64,000 nt of DNA from Theocolax elegans (GCA_026168455.1 CM047426.1:43108307-43172306), one strand, 5' to 3'; counted from the stretch's first letter, positions 34,210 to 46,039 are shown. The notes: a model not told the origin generated them from the letters alone. A program made the numbers and translations.

Positions 34210-34984
34210 AAAGTATACATTAAGAAATAGTAAATGTTCAAAATCTTTCCAATTTAAAAAAATTTTAGCACATTGCTTTTGATAGTCTAAAACCTTATCT
34301 ACTGATTCTATTGTCAGAATTATTTACCTATGGTTTTTATGGAAATAATGACGAATAAAAAAAATTAAATTTGTAATAATTCATTGTTGAATTATTAAAA
34401 TATCGATAGTTGAGGGTCAATAATAAATAAATCCTATTAATTTATTTAAAGGAACAAGCCAATGTTAAAATTTAGAAAAAGTTATTCAAAACATAATTAA
34501 TAATTTCCTCATAACAATTGAAAACATTTCTTAAACAAATTATATTATGTTCAACATTTATTTAAAAATTTTTTGGCCTATTTATGTCACATAACTATTT
34601 TAATTAATTATGAGACTCCGTGCTTTGATTTTTTCCTTAATGGACTTACCGCAGGATATCTCCGGAACCATTTCATCGAATAGGCTCAAATTGTAACAGT
34701 ACCTTTTTAATATGATTTTAATTCACTTTAGCGGAACAAACTATGTTAACATTGCAATAAAAAAATTATTATTAACAAATTAATAAAATCAATTGAAAAA
34801 TTATATAAAAAACAGCTAAAAAATTTTTTATACAAACATTTAGACTTGTATCAAAATTCTGCTCCACTTAAGTGGACTTAAATCATATTTAAAAGTTACC
34901 GGTAAGTCTATTATGGAAAAAATCAAAGCACGGAGTCTAATCTTTATCTTTATCTTTATATATATTAAGATTCTTCCTACCGTC
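34210..34984. other. HGD intron, AT-rich, nothing recognised
   Basis: An imperfect inverted repeat of GACTCCGTGCTTTGATTTTT (34613) and AAAATCAAAGCACGGAGTC (34920) bounds about 325 bp, probably a small MITE. Otherwise it is featureless. Confidence 0.45.
34613..34939. mobile_element. Small MITE-like inverted repeat
   Basis: AGACTCCGTGCTTTGATTTT at about 34611 and its reverse complement at about 34919-34939 face each other, and the inverted similarity continues inward (TGGACTTACCG with CGGTAAGTC). It has no coding capacity. Confidence 0.6.
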
Positions 34985-37900
34985 CGTCCGATTGTTCAGA
35001 CGTGGAGAGGGAAATGGTGAGAGAGGGAGATAAAGTGAGTGATAGAGATTGATTGATTGACTGAGTTCTTTATTGGGTAATTTGGGGAAAACCCCGTATA
35101 CACTTTAGCTAAAACAAATCGCAGGTAAAAATTATAAAATATGGATAAAATTAATTAAATACAAATGAAAACGTGTCGAAGAAAAGAAAAAAGTAGTAAA
35201 ATAACAATATAACAAAATAACAATAAATAAATATTTAACTCGCAAATACAAAATAATTTAACATAACAATTCAACATAAGCGCATACAAAATCCAATCGC
35301 AAAACAAAGTCCAAGAGATTAAAACAAAATAAAATAAAATAAAAAGAAATAAAATAAAACAAACGGAGACGTCAGCGCGAAATACAAAAGAAAAAATAAA
35401 TAAATAAAATAAGAGAACGACTAGAATTGCAAATACTTAATATTACTTTATTTCATTTTATTTTATAAATCAGGCAAGGGAGGACACACTATGCCTTCAA
35501 CTGACACCCTCGAATCCCAGGCTTGTCGATCAAGCTCAGTGATATAGGATAGTAAGGAAGCTTTAAAGGGAGTGAAGAGGAGCGGGTCGAAGTCAGCGAA
35601 AGGTAGATGATTAATGAGACGAGAGGCAGTGATTAGGAAGGAGTTGTTTAGGGCTTCGGTTCTAGGAGGGAGATAAAATAGGGACAAGGGAGAGTGGCGA
35701 GAGGATGAGCGGGATAAAAATGAGGAATCACGTGCGATGAAATGGCGTGCAATGTAGGACGGGGAATTGTGAGAAAGGATATTATATGCGATACAGCCAA
35801 TGAAAAGGGATCTCCTGAGCTCAACCGACAGCCATCCCAGCTTGAGACGGTATGGTGTCACGTGCTCGCACCAGGGTATGTTCCCCCACACATAGCGAAC
35901 ACAAGCATTCAAGAGTCGTTGGAGTCGCAGATTCCTGGTCGCATCTAAGTCATGGAAGACTGCGCACGCATAATCAAAGTGTGGGAGAACAAGCGACTCG
36001 ACTAAATGTTTCCGGTTCTAGCGCGAGAGTGCCCGTCGGAAAAATCTCAAGGAGTGGAGGACTCCATGAATGCGCTGTGAGATTGACGCAACCTGACGAG
36101 ACCAATCCAGGGTAGGAGTAATCCAGATGCCCAATGATTTGACTTGCAATTCATAATTCAGTAGGTTATCTCCAATTCTAACCTTCGGAGCAGAATCTAG
36201 CTGAATGCGCGAAGTATAAGCTTGACTCCCCATGATCATCACCTTCGTCTTTTTCACGTTTAGACTTAGCCCATTTGACCTCGCCCATTTATCCACCGCG
36301 TTGGCATCCTCTGAAATTCTCTGAACTCTCTGAGCGAGATCCGCCAGGTAAAAAGAGTGATAGATCTGGGTGTCATCCGCGAAAATCATATAGTTAGAAT
36401 GCTTTAAAACACTCGGCAGGTCATTAATAAAAATTGAGAACAAAAGAGAGCCCAGGACACTGCCCTGTGGAACTCCCCTGGATGTGTCAAGCCAGGCCGA
36501 GGTATTCCCTAGTTCGTCCACCACTGCCTGAGAACGGCCTACAAGGTAGTGAAAGAACCAGGTTAAAACCATATCCGAGCACCCCAAAGAACGTAGTTTA
36601 CGGAGCATAATATCGTGCGGCACCGAATCGAACGCCTTGGAAAAGTCCAACAGGATGAGGATGGTAATCATGCGCTTGTCAATCGCTCTCCTAACATCAT
36701 CCAAAACACCAATTAGTGCCGTCTGGGTACTGTGCCCCCGGCGAAAGCCCACTTGTCTCTCAATAATTAAGTTATTGGAATTAATAAAATCAGTAAGTTG
36801 TTCGTGGACTAGCTTCTCTAAAATTTTGGAGATTTCGCAGAGCTTAGCAATGGGCCTGGTATCAGACGGCGAGATCACCCTGTTCGACTTAGCCAGTGGA
36901 AAAAGTAAGGATTTAGTCCAGGGCTCCGGAAAGAAACCTGTTGAAAGAGAGGAATTAAACAGATCAACCAGATGAGGTGCTATCTGAGGTGCCAAGCATT
37001 TTAGCATGGGAACAGAGATCCCGTCATAGCCTATGGCCTTAGAGGAAGCCCGGGATATGGTGGAAAGCACCTTATGAGGAGTGACAGGAGCGAAACTGAA
37101 GGAAGTTGAGGGATAATTGGAGGGTAAAAAGTCCTGAGATGCGATGAGTAACTGAAGATGAGCCAATGTGAAATAAGAGGGTGAATATGATATGAAAGCC
37201 TAATGGTTATTAAGCTGATCGAGTGAAAACAGACTAAGAGATGACTGAGCTGGTTTAGCCACAAGACCCATGTTCCTGAGCTCCCTCCACAGACCTGAGG
37301 AATTGGCTGCAGACTTGATTTTGTGGTTATAAAAAGTAAATTTACTCAAGTCTAAAGAGTTTTTAACCAGACTACGGAGGTCCTTGTAAATGTGGTAGTC
37401 AGAGCTCAGGCCCGTGGTCAAGTACCTCTTGTAAGCCATGTTCCGAGCCTTAATGTTTTGCTTAATGAGTGGAGTGATCCATGATTTATTAGAGCATTTA
37501 ATGGTGGTGAGCTTTGCTGGTGCTAGGGAGTCGAATGTAGATAAAATAGAAGTGACAAGATTGGAGAGGAGGTCATTGATAATGATGGGTGACGAAGAGA
37601 GTGACAGCGAATTAGACTGAAACAGAGAGTTTGAGGGAGAAGGAGAAGGAAAGATTGTGCGGCCAGGCGAGGTATGCGACAAATGAGTAGATGATCGATA
37701 AGATGACATGATAGTGGTGTTAAGATGAGATGAAGCTCGATCAAAAGTATTCGAAAACAATGCAGCCGCCTCCGACAGATCGATCAACGCAAGGTTGCGC
37801 GACCAGAACCTTTTTGATTTCGGCAAAGGTTTACTAAAGTCTAGTTCGAGAATGATGAAGTTATGCCCTGCTGCAAAGGGCACGAGTGATTTCGTATACT

Positions 37901-38515
37901 TATAAACTGGCAGAGGATTTCGAACAATAAATAAATCGAGCCATGTGTGGGATGAAATATTAGCTGTGTGAGTATGATGAGTAGGGTCGGATTCAATTAG
38001 AGAAAGGTCTAATGGCTCTAAGTAGGACTACAACATGGCGGACGACCCATCCTTTTTGCCCATATTGATATTAAAGTCTCCGGTGATTACCACTTGATCG
38101 CATGTATGTAAGAACTTTGATACAGAGTTAAAAAATTCGAATGGGTACGTCGCTGTGGGCCTTTGGTAAACCACACAAAAGAGTAACGAACTGGAGCAAC
38201 CATAAATCTGAAAAATCATAAACTCTGGAGAGTTGGGAAAAACAGGGTCCGAGTGGGCGACTAACTTAACATCAAGGTTATTCTTAATGTAAGCCGCAAC
38301 ACCCCCCCTCCTTTCCAACTCGATCCAATCTATATAATCTATAGTTTGGAAGGCCTAGTATATCGGAGGAGTCGTAATCCTTAAGAAAAGTTTCGGAAAA
38401 GGAAATGATATCGTGATTTGAAGGTGCAATTAATGATTCAACGGATGAGAAATGAGTTTTTAATCGGTTGATGTTAACATGAAAGATGGAAAATGTAGTG
38501 TTAGTGAGAGATGGT
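34985..38515 (-). mobile_element. Near-full-length CR1/Jockey-group LINE, frameshifted
   Basis: On minus, 5' to 3': the endonuclease start at about 38500 (NINRLKTHFSSVESLIAPS); RGGVAAYIKNN, FCVVYQRPTA and VVITGDFNIN (38318-38028); HTWLDLFIVRNPL and the linker (37980-37200); reverse transcriptase (37166-36018); a C-terminal domain (35912-35463, PPRTEALNNSFLITASRLIN); and a UTR ending at CCCCGTATAC...TTTATTGGG, (ATTG)n and a GA tract near 34985. Frames are broken between blocks, so it is dead. It lies inside the HGD intron, and its 5' end meets the OSGEPL1-like exon. Confidence 0.9.
36018..37166 (-). pseudogene. LINE reverse transcriptase ORF segment
   Basis: This is the longest intact part (382 codons) of the LINE polyprotein. 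It has AIGYDGISVPMLKCLAPQIA (RT motif 0/1), QVGFRRGHSTQTALIGVLDD, LLDFSKAFDSVPHDIMLRKL (catalytic D), SRGVPQGSVLGSLLFSIFIN, YMIFADDTQIYHS (catalytic FADD) and GLSLNVKKTKVMIMG. All RT residues needed for catalysis are present in the segment, but flanking frameshifts separate it from the endonuclease and C-terminus. Clade placement (CR1/Jockey group) rests on these motifs and the RNase H-less C-terminus. Confidence 0.9.
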
Positions 38516-38708
38516 GCCTGGCCAGCCGACCCTCATTTCGACGATGTGTTTCTATTTTACTACATGAAGTTATGCTCTCATGAGACTTTCTGGCAAATAA
38601 ATGTAAGTAAAATAAACCAATTGATAACAATTCATCACATTTGATAGCTTGCAAATAATCTGAATGGACTTCCCAGTTACTTGAGTAATATAATAAATGA
38701 TATATTAG

Positions 38709-38918
38709 TTGGGAATTAATTGCATTACCTAATATTTTACCAGTACTGTCAACAATTGCTATGCCAGTGTCATCGCAACTTGTTTCTATACCAAGTACAA
38801 TGGGTGCTTTATGTTTTGCACTATAATTACTTAGTAGTTTAATGTTTAAGGTTTTATTATTGCACAAGTTTCTTGAAAGTCGCCCAAAAATTCTGATAAC
38901 ATTGCTTGTCCAATGCAT
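38709..38918 (-). pseudogene. OSGEPL1: OSGEPL1-like (mitochondrial TsaD/Qri7) first exon, isolated
   Basis: ATG at 38918 opens a basic, Arg/Asn-rich leader (NVIRIFGRLSRNLCNN) suited to mitochondrial import. It is followed by PIVLGIETSCDDTGIAIVDS and GKILGNAINSQ, the N-terminal nucleotide-binding signature of the Kae1/TsaD/Qri7 family that makes the t6A modification of tRNA. Homology stops near residue 70. The family HxExH-type metal motif and the rest (about 330 residues) are not found, and the LINE 5' end starts about 190 bp downstream. It is probably a stranded duplicate or an exon disrupted by insertion. A functional nested gene with distant exons is less likely. Confidence 0.65.
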
Positions 38919-38924
38919 TACTTA

Positions 38925-39198
38925 ACCTAGTGTCGATTCATTTCTACAAACATTAATTATTCTTAGCCATTACAACTAATCAATAAATAATATTTAATTA
39001 ACTAAAAATTGTAGTTTTTTAAAAAATTAATAAAAGTTTGTTCTTGGTTTTGTTGTACTTAATGTTGTTCGGTGGATTAAAAATTTACCTATCAAAATGC
39101 GTCTGCTACAATCACGCACCCGTGCACGTCATAAACCAAACAAAATGCGTAACAACTGAGAGTAGCAGTATTAGCAATATATATATATATATATATAT
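38925..39198. other. Short spacer ending in (TA)n
   Basis: It would be the upstream region of the OSGEPL1-like exon. No promoter motif stands out. It ends in a TA run abutting family A. Confidence 0.4.
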
Positions 39199-40853
39199 GG
39201 GTGGTTCTCTGTGACATCGAAGATGAAAAAAATAAATATTGCTATAACTGTGGGAATATGTTTTAGAGGTATCCAGTAGTTCTCCCGAATTTTTTCAGAT
39301 TTTTTCTGGGCCATTATTTTAAGTTACAGAGAGTCAAAGTTGACATTTTAGCACTTTTTTGCATTATATGCCCATTTTCATGAATTTTTAGCTCGCAGGG
39401 GATGCATTTTTCACTAAAAACATAAGTATGACTTTTTTTGTAAAATTTTCCGAACTTTTCATTAAAAATACTTTTAAAGACATAAATGTATGCTGTCACA
39501 CTCTTGTAAGCCATTTAAACCTTAAATAGTGAAAATCAGCAATTCTGCTCCGGACTCTGGTAACCTAATACTGTCTAAAAGATGTCTTTTTATAGTCAGA
39601 AACTGCCTAAAAATTTCCAGAGTGGGTCTAAATGATTAAGATCACTTATGGTCAAACTATCCGGGAAAAGTGCCCGAAATATTAATAGAAATGTATATTT
39701 GTTGGCTTATAACGATGAATCTATTAGCATGATCATTGCAAAAAAATTTGTGCACTTACCTTGGAGTGGTAGAAAAGTATCTTCACTTGTTTCAGTATCC
39801 ATCTAATCCCCTGTAAGCTGCTAAAAATACAAATATTAATATAAAATTATAAAAAATTATTTTTTAAACATTTATAATGCTGGATTTTTAGTTTTACATC
39901 CCTTACAAGAATTATAATACTAATCGGAAGGATTACTATAAATATATAAACATCGTTATTACAATAACTGAATATACGTATTTAATACAAAAGATATATA
40001 AATAAATCTGATCTATAATTATAATGAGTAATATAATAACGTGACATTGACAAGTCTGTGAAATCTAAACAATGTATTGCTGAATAATAATAATAATAAT
40101 GTTGATACTTTTATAGTAATCATTCAGATTAGTATTATAATTCTTGTAAGGGATGTAAAACTAAAAATCCAGCATTATAAATGTTTAAAAAATAATTTTT
40201 TATAATTTTATATTAATATTTGTATTTTTAGCAGCTTACAGGGGATTAGATGGATACTGAAACAAGTGGAGATACTTTTCTACCATTCCAAGGTAAGTGC
40301 ATAAATTTTTTTGCAATGATCATGCTACTAGATTCATCGTTATAAGGCAACAAATATACATTTCTATTAATATTTCGGGCACTTTTCCCGCATATTTTGA
40401 CCATAAGTGATCTTAATGATTTAGACCCACTCTGGAAATTTTTAGGCAGTTTCTGACTATAAAAAGACATCTTTTAGACAGTATTAGGTTATCAGAGTCC
40501 GGAGCAGAATTGCTGATTTTCACTATTTAAGGTTTAAATGGCTTACAAGAGTGTGACAGCATACATTTATGTCTTTTACAGTATTTTTAATGAAAAGTTC
40601 GGAAAATTTTACAAAAAAAGTCATACTTATGTTTTTAGTGAAAAATGCATTCCCTGGGAGCTAAAAATTCATGAAAATGGGCATATAATGCAAAAAAGTG
40701 CTAAAATGTCAACTTTGACTCTCTGTAACTTAAAATAATGGCCCAGAAAAAATCTGAAAAAATTCAGGAGAACTACTGGATACCTCTAAAACTTATTCCC
40801 ACAGTTATAGCAATATTTATTTTTTTCATCTTCGATGTCACAGAGAACCACCC
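39199..40853. mobile_element. Fold-back element family A, complete copy
   Basis: The 1655-bp element runs from GGGTGGTTCTCTGTGACATC at 39199 to its reverse complement ending at 40853, with TA runs on both sides. Arms of about 750 bp flank a spacer of roughly 140 bp. Each arm holds two divergent frames, one reading outward (MAYKSVTAYIYVF..., 39314-39514 minus and 40538-40738 plus) and one inward (MSFYSQKLPKNFQSG..., intact at 40246-40470 minus, with one stop in the left arm). No transposase is seen, so it is probably non-autonomous with a TA target. Confidence 0.85.
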
Positions 40854-40863
40854 ATATATATAT

Positions 40864-41045
40864 GGGATATTCCACACGTAGTGGTCCGATCAAAATTTTA
40901 AAATGCTCCAAATTTTGGGTACACATTGCAAATGTTTTTCAGAATACAGAAAAAAATTTTTAGGTACTGGAATCTATTTGCTCAAAAATTATTCTAACCT
41001 CAAAAAGTGGATTTTTCCAAGTTTTTTTCAACACCAGCTTTTTTG
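40864..41045 (+). mobile_element. Fold-back element family B, terminal fragment
   Basis: GGGATATTCCACACGTAGTG at 40864 follows family A after only about ten bases of TA and matches the 15952 subfamily for about 180 bp. Confidence 0.75.
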
Positions 41046-41049
41046 TTCA

Positions 41050-41870
41050 AACGGAAAAGTACGGAAAATCATGTATTTTCGGTGCAGAAATTTTGTAAGG
41101 TATCCTTGATGTATGATCCTATAACTTTATAGATCGATTAATTATTCAATTATCAAGTGCCTCTGTATTTGGGATTCAAATAAAATAGCGTATTTTATTA
41201 AATAATTGTAATAATTAAGTTTTTTTGCTCCGTCGGTAACCAGTCAGATGTACCACCCCCATAATTTCTCAATGTATTTTTTCGATGAATTTAGTATCGC
41301 ATGTATAGTGTTCGCTCTACACCGTCTTTTCTGATGTAGAGCACCTTACATCTTAGTTTTCGCCAACATCTTAAAACGCGGTGATCGGGCACTTGTTTTT
41401 CAAAGTAACGCGCATGCGTTTTAACGATGAATTTAGTCACGCGGGTACAGTGTTCGCTATGCACTGTCTTTTACAGAGAAAAAGTCTCGCAGTGTATTAA
41501 TAGTACTAGTGGAATAGTGGATAAAGCGCGCTACGCACGTCGTAGTTTTATGGATGGATATTATCGATGGATATTTGTATTCGTATAGGCAATTGGAAAT
41601 ATGTATTTGTTACGAAGCCAATAAAGCTATTTTAATCGTATAGGCAGTGAAGATATATTTATTGGTATAAGTGGGCGTAAATTCGAACTATTACAGTATT
41701 AACGATTCGACGAATAATGTATTAATTGCATTTTAAATATTAGATTATATTTTCCAGTCTAATCTACATTCTTGTCTAAGACGAGAATTTTTTTTATTAA
41801 TTATATTATTAACAATAATAAATTTAAATAATAAACAGAATATTTTCATACGGAAGTAAAATTTATTTTC
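41050..41870. other. Unassigned sequence with a short direct repeat
   Basis: CGATGAATTTAGT...CAGTGTTCGCT occurs at about 41284-41330 and again at 41424-41470. No gene is recognised. Confidence 0.4.
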
Positions 41871-41877
41871 ATTTTTT

Positions 41878-41962
41878 TATATCGTCGTGATTTACGAAGA
41901 CCAGCCCATCTGAATGCTTTATTAAATGTAAACGTGCTAGTCTTCTTAAATACGACGATATA
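41878..41962. ncRNA. Isolated 85-nt precursor-like hairpin
   Basis: TATATCGTCGT (41878-41888) pairs perfectly with ACGACGATATA (41952-41962). The stem continues through ATTTA/TAAAT, GAAGAC/GTCTTC and AGC/GCT with one bulge and two mismatches, about 25 bp in all, leaving a terminal loop of about 30 nt. Its size fits a microRNA precursor, but a tiny MITE is equally possible. Confidence 0.4.
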
Positions 41963-42101
41963 ATTCTTCAGCAAAAATTATTTTACGAAACCGCGAAAAT
42001 ATTTAGATAAAAATTTTCTAATAAGAAAAGGAATTAGGTGATAAAAATTTTTAGAGATTAAGGTGCTGTCACGATTTTTAGTGAAACAAAGTTGACAATT
42101 T

Positions 42102-42318
42102 AATTGGAACCTTCTTGAAGAAACATTTGAATTGGAACCTTTTTGAAATAAACATTTGAATTGGAACCTTTTTGAAATAAACATTAGAATTGGAACCTTT
42201 TTGAAATAAACATTTGAATTGGAACCTTTTTGAAACAAACATTTGAATTGGAACCTTTTTGAAACGAAAATTTGAATTGAAACCTTTTTGAAACAAAAAT
42301 TTGAATTGGAACCTTCTT
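42102..42318. repeat. 29-bp tandem repeat
   Basis: The unit AATTGGAACCTTTTTGAAAT starts at 42102, 42130, 42159, 42188, 42217, 42246, 42275 and 42304. Only the first unit is 28 bp. The apparent minus-strand protein is a by-product of the repeat. Confidence 0.95.
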
Positions 42319-42329
42319 GCACTAAGGCG

Positions 42330-42800
42330 ACGAAATTTAAACCTCCATTTTTAAATTTTCCAATGGAAATTTTCAAATTCCGACTTTAGAATCGGAAAGA
42401 GCGGAAAATTTTAGTTTAGAAAAGTGCTTCTGGTTATTATTTTTGTTTTTTTTCGACAATTTTCTAGGCAAAAAACCAATCGACTATAAAATGTCCGCTT
42501 AGGAAGAAATGGGTTAAGATAAGCGGGCACCGTTATAAGTATAGGCCCGTTCGAGCGTACAGCAACTCGCCTTCTCCCACTGCGGGAGTTACCCCCATCT
42601 TTCGGTGGTAATACTGTACCAGTTTCAAATAAAAGGCGCATTTAAACTAAGATGTCTTGATCATAATTATTTAGTTCCTTCCACCATTTCCTCTATGCCG
42701 TCCGAGCTCACGGAGAGTGATTATATCGGGCTCTATTTAATTATACGTATAATTCATGGAGAATTTATCAAAATTATTATTTTAATAACATTAAAAAAAA
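42330..42800. other. Region upstream of a LINE RNase H ORF
   Basis: A GC-richer block at 42535-42610 is of unknown origin. No gene is supported. Confidence 0.35.
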
Positions 42801-42804
42801 TTCG

Positions 42805-43890
42805 ATGCTAAATACTTATAGTCTACCATTTTTTGCACATTTTTCTCCTAACATTTGTGACTTTAAATTGGGCTCCTTTTTAAAAGATAAATCCAAGAAT
42901 GCTAATAGTGATTTTAATTCGTATGTGAAAAAATTCTATTCTAATCCTAGATTTGTTTTTACGGACGGATCTATTGATGCTGGTGATGGGTATGGTTCGG
43001 GTATTTATTTCCCATCATTAACCAACGGTGATTTCTCATATAGGATTCTAAATGGCAGCTCCATTTTTAGTTGTGAGGCTTATGCTATTTTTCAAGCCCT
43101 TTTGGTGATTGAATCTCAACCTTTGGGCTCTTTCATAATATTCTCGGATTCTAAAAGCTGTATCTCGTCTTTGAGTAAGATAGGATTAAATTCTTATATG
43201 CAGGATTTTATTATGCTCATTAAAGCGAAAATTTTTGTATTTAACGAGTTGGGTTACTACATTCAAATAGTATGGATCCCAAGCCACAAAGGCATTAGTG
43301 GGAATGAAAAGGTTGACTTAAGTGCAAAGAATGCATGTAAGAATGATCATATTCATTACAGGGAGATATCATACATTGACAAGTATAAATTTATAAAGAA
43401 AATTACTGTAGGGCTTATGGACAAGTACATTGTAAATTATAATAAGGGATTAAAATATTTAAACTTAAATAAGGGTTTTAATATGAAACCGTGGTTTTAT
43501 AGGGTTAAGCTTGATAGAAGAAGAATTTGTGTTATTAATAGGCTGAAGACGAATCATAATAGAACTATGTCTCATTTGTATAACAAAAATATTGTCCAGA
43601 ATGTCATATGTGAATGTAACGAAGATGTTCACAGTGTTGATCATCTGATTTGGGACTGTCCCTTGTACACCCTGAAAAGGAAAAAACTCTTAGAATCTTT
43701 GAAACCCTACAAGATTCAGCTTGGTTCAGACATTGTTTTGCTCTGTAATACTAGCCATTTTACTATAAGTTTAATTTTTGTTAACTTATTTTTACCAGGC
43801 CACACAGACTACCAACAGCATCACCACCCAAACCGAATGACCTCCGCTTCAACTCACTCTTCTCAAGGGCTGGTTGGTAGATACTGGTGA
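42805..43890 (+). CDS. LINE ORF2 C-terminal part with RNase H domain
   Basis: This open frame of 361 codons has a type I RNase H with all four acidic positions: FVFTDGS (D), FSCEAYAIFQ (E), IIFSDSKSC (D) and WIPSHKGISGNEKVDLSAK (final D). A C-terminal Cys/His segment follows (ICECNEDVHSVDHLIWDCP), common at the end of I/R1/LOA-type LINE ORF2 proteins. RT and endonuclease are missing upstream, so it is a 5'-truncated insertion although this part is intact. The last 30 residues (PGHTDYQQHHHPNRM...) run into a GC-rich 3' UTR and may not be original coding sequence. Confidence 0.85.
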   Translation: MLNTYSLPFFAHFSPNICDFKLGSFLKDKSKNANSDFNSYVKKFYSNPRFVFTDGSIDAGDGYGSGIYFPSLTNGDFSYRILNGSSIFSCEAYAIFQALLVIESQPLGSFIIFSDSKSCISSLSKIGLNSYMQDFIMLIKAKIFVFNELGYYIQIVWIPSHKGISGNEKVDLSAKNACKNDHIHYREISYIDKYKFIKKITVGLMDKYIVNYNKGLKYLNLNKGFNMKPWFYRVKLDRRRICVINRLKTNHNRTMSHLYNKNIVQNVICECNEDVHSVDHLIWDCPLYTLKRKKLLESLKPYKIQLGSDIVLLCNTSHFTISLIFVNLFLPGHTDYQQHHHPNRMTSASTHSSQGLVGRYW

Positions 43891-44370
43891 GCATTGGACG
43901 AACCGTTTCGAGCTACCGCCTCCAGGGACTCCGAGGATCTGAGTGGACCCGTCACCTCCATCTAGGCGAGTACCCACCACGGCAGCGAAGCCGTTAGGAA
44001 CAACTTAGCGAAAGCCAACTCGGCCGAAACGACCACCGAGTCCGCCAGCTGCACCACCTCCACCTACTCTGCGAGTGACACCAACCGCCATGACTAAACG
44101 GCTAAACCCCGACTGGTGGCCGACATCCTGCTGCCATCTACAAAGCGCCTCCCTCTTCCTTCGAAGACGACTCGCCGCTAAAGCGGCCCGCGCCCGGGTT
44201 GGTCTATCTTGACCAACCCTACTAGAACTTCAACACGTGAGTGAGGCTTACCGACGGTCACCCGATCGTCCAATTCTGGCCACGAATTTCTCGAGGCCAA
44301 GACCTTCTCGGCCTTCCGGTCGACATACCGTCGACACTGAACTTACCAGCGTCAACCGAAATTTTAAAAT
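43891..44370 (+). mobile_element. GC-rich 3' UTR of the RNase H LINE
   Basis: The strong composition shift (GC-rich, no frame) begins inside the ORF near 43795 and ends at AATTTTAAAATTAAATTAAAT at about 44360, which looks like the element tail. Confidence 0.5.
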
Positions 44371-44374
44371 TAAA

Positions 44375-45213
44375 TTAAATGTTTGTTCGTTTGCCTCAAA
44401 TGCAATTATACAGTAAGTAATGGACAGATTTTATCAGTAAAACATATTAATGTTAATATTGCTCTAAAAAAACTCACCAGGAGCAGAAAAATAAATATTA
44501 TTAATAAATGCGGCCACTGCTGCTTTTATAATGTAATTGAAGAGTTGGACTGCAAAGTGAATTGTACACAAATGAAACAAAAATACTCGTTTCTTTATAT
44601 GGATGATCTCCCACGTATTAAAACTAAAAACTCCAATGTGGATAGGTTTTAATGCCAAAGGACTGTTCGATGATACTAAGAAGTAAGTTGTTTTGTATTC
44701 AACACCCATAAATGCTTTCCCATCTCAAAAATCCGTGGTCTTGGAAACAATGAAAAAATCGCTGAAAATAGCTGATGCATGTAATAAAAATTGTGCCCAA
44801 CAACTCACGATTTAGCTATAGCTAAAATCGCGTTACAAATTCAGTCGACAGAGAAACCTGCATTCGATAGACTATTTACTCATTTAGGAAAAACTGCCAT
44901 AAATCTTATGTTTTTAATAAAAAAGTGTTAAAAGATGAGTTTAAAAATTATTGTAAAAGACAGTAAAATAGTCATTTAAGTGCGACTTTACGGACATATG
45001 TACGTAAAAACTAAAAAATTACTTTACGGCCTAAAAACAGTACGTAAAGTTGAATTATACGAATTCTTTATTAATATTTTTGGAAATTCAATTTAATAAA
45101 ACAAAGTGTATAAAATACTTCTTTTTTCAATATGGAAAAGGTCACCAAACCGAACGTTTTAAAAATATTGTCTCGGTAACACAAAAAATTCTCCACATAA
45201 CTTATACATATAT
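44375..45213. other. Unassigned sequence
   Basis: An 89-codon frame (44383-44652) is Cys-rich (FVCLKCNY, INKCGHCCF) and may be decayed coding sequence, but I cannot name it. The rest is AT-rich. Confidence 0.3.
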
Positions 45214-45660
45214 GGGCCATTTCATGTCAACTGATTGGATCAAAATATTAAAATGCACCAAATTTTAGGTACAGACTAAAAATGTTACCCAGAAAATAGA
45301 ATAATAGTTTTTAGGTGTTAAAAGAAATTTATTATATTTAAAATTTATTTTGAATAAAAAAGTCGATTGTGGCATATATGTCGCCTTATTTTAAACACCA
45401 ATGTTAACTTGTACTTTATAAATAATCGACATTGAGATTAATAATTCTAACCCGAAAGGATAAATTCTAAACAAAATCAGCAACCAATGTAACATATAAT
45501 GTTAACTATTGTTAAAAAAAACATGAAATAACTCACTTTTTAAGGTTAGAATAACTTTTAAGCAAATTATTTTAAATACCTAAAAATTTTTTTCTGTTTT
45601 CTGGATAAAATTTCCAGTTTGTACCCAAAATTTGGTGCATTTTAAAATTTTGACCACCCC
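45214..45660. mobile_element. Fold-back element family B, short diverged copy
   Basis: It starts GGGCCATTTCATGTCAACTG at 45214 and ends with the inverted AAATTTGGTGCATTTTAAAA near 45645. It is internally deleted (about 450 bp) and its right terminus is damaged. Confidence 0.65.
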
Positions 45661-45664
45661 CTAG

Positions 45665-46035
45665 TAGAAATTTCAATCTAAGAACTAGGAATTAAATATT
45701 GGTATTAAATACCTTGTGGTGAAACGCTTTTTCACCCATTTTGTCAACACTTAATAGAATGACCATAACCTCAAAACATTTGAATAATGTTTCCAACTTT
45801 CCGGTAACAGTAAACTTAAAAATTCCTATAATTTCGGATGGGTTTTTAACGTTTTCGTCTAATTTACAACAAATTTCTGTTATATTTCCAGTATTTACGA
45901 AGATAAATGAGATTTTATTATATTCTTACTTGTTCATTTTTAATAGACATTTAATAGTACATAACTAGACTCAAATTTGATCTATTTATAAGCTAAAAAT
46001 TAGCTCAAAACAGAATATAAATTATAGTTTAGTCT
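45665..46035. other. Unassigned AT-rich stretch
   Basis: A 75-codon frame at 45741-45968 has no recognisable motif. Confidence 0.4.
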
Positions 46036-46039
46036 ATTT

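Noticed and set aside
42078..42376. Minus-strand repetitive protein (FQKGSNSNV repeats)
   Set aside because: It is a by-product of the 29-bp tandem repeat, open in two frames at once.
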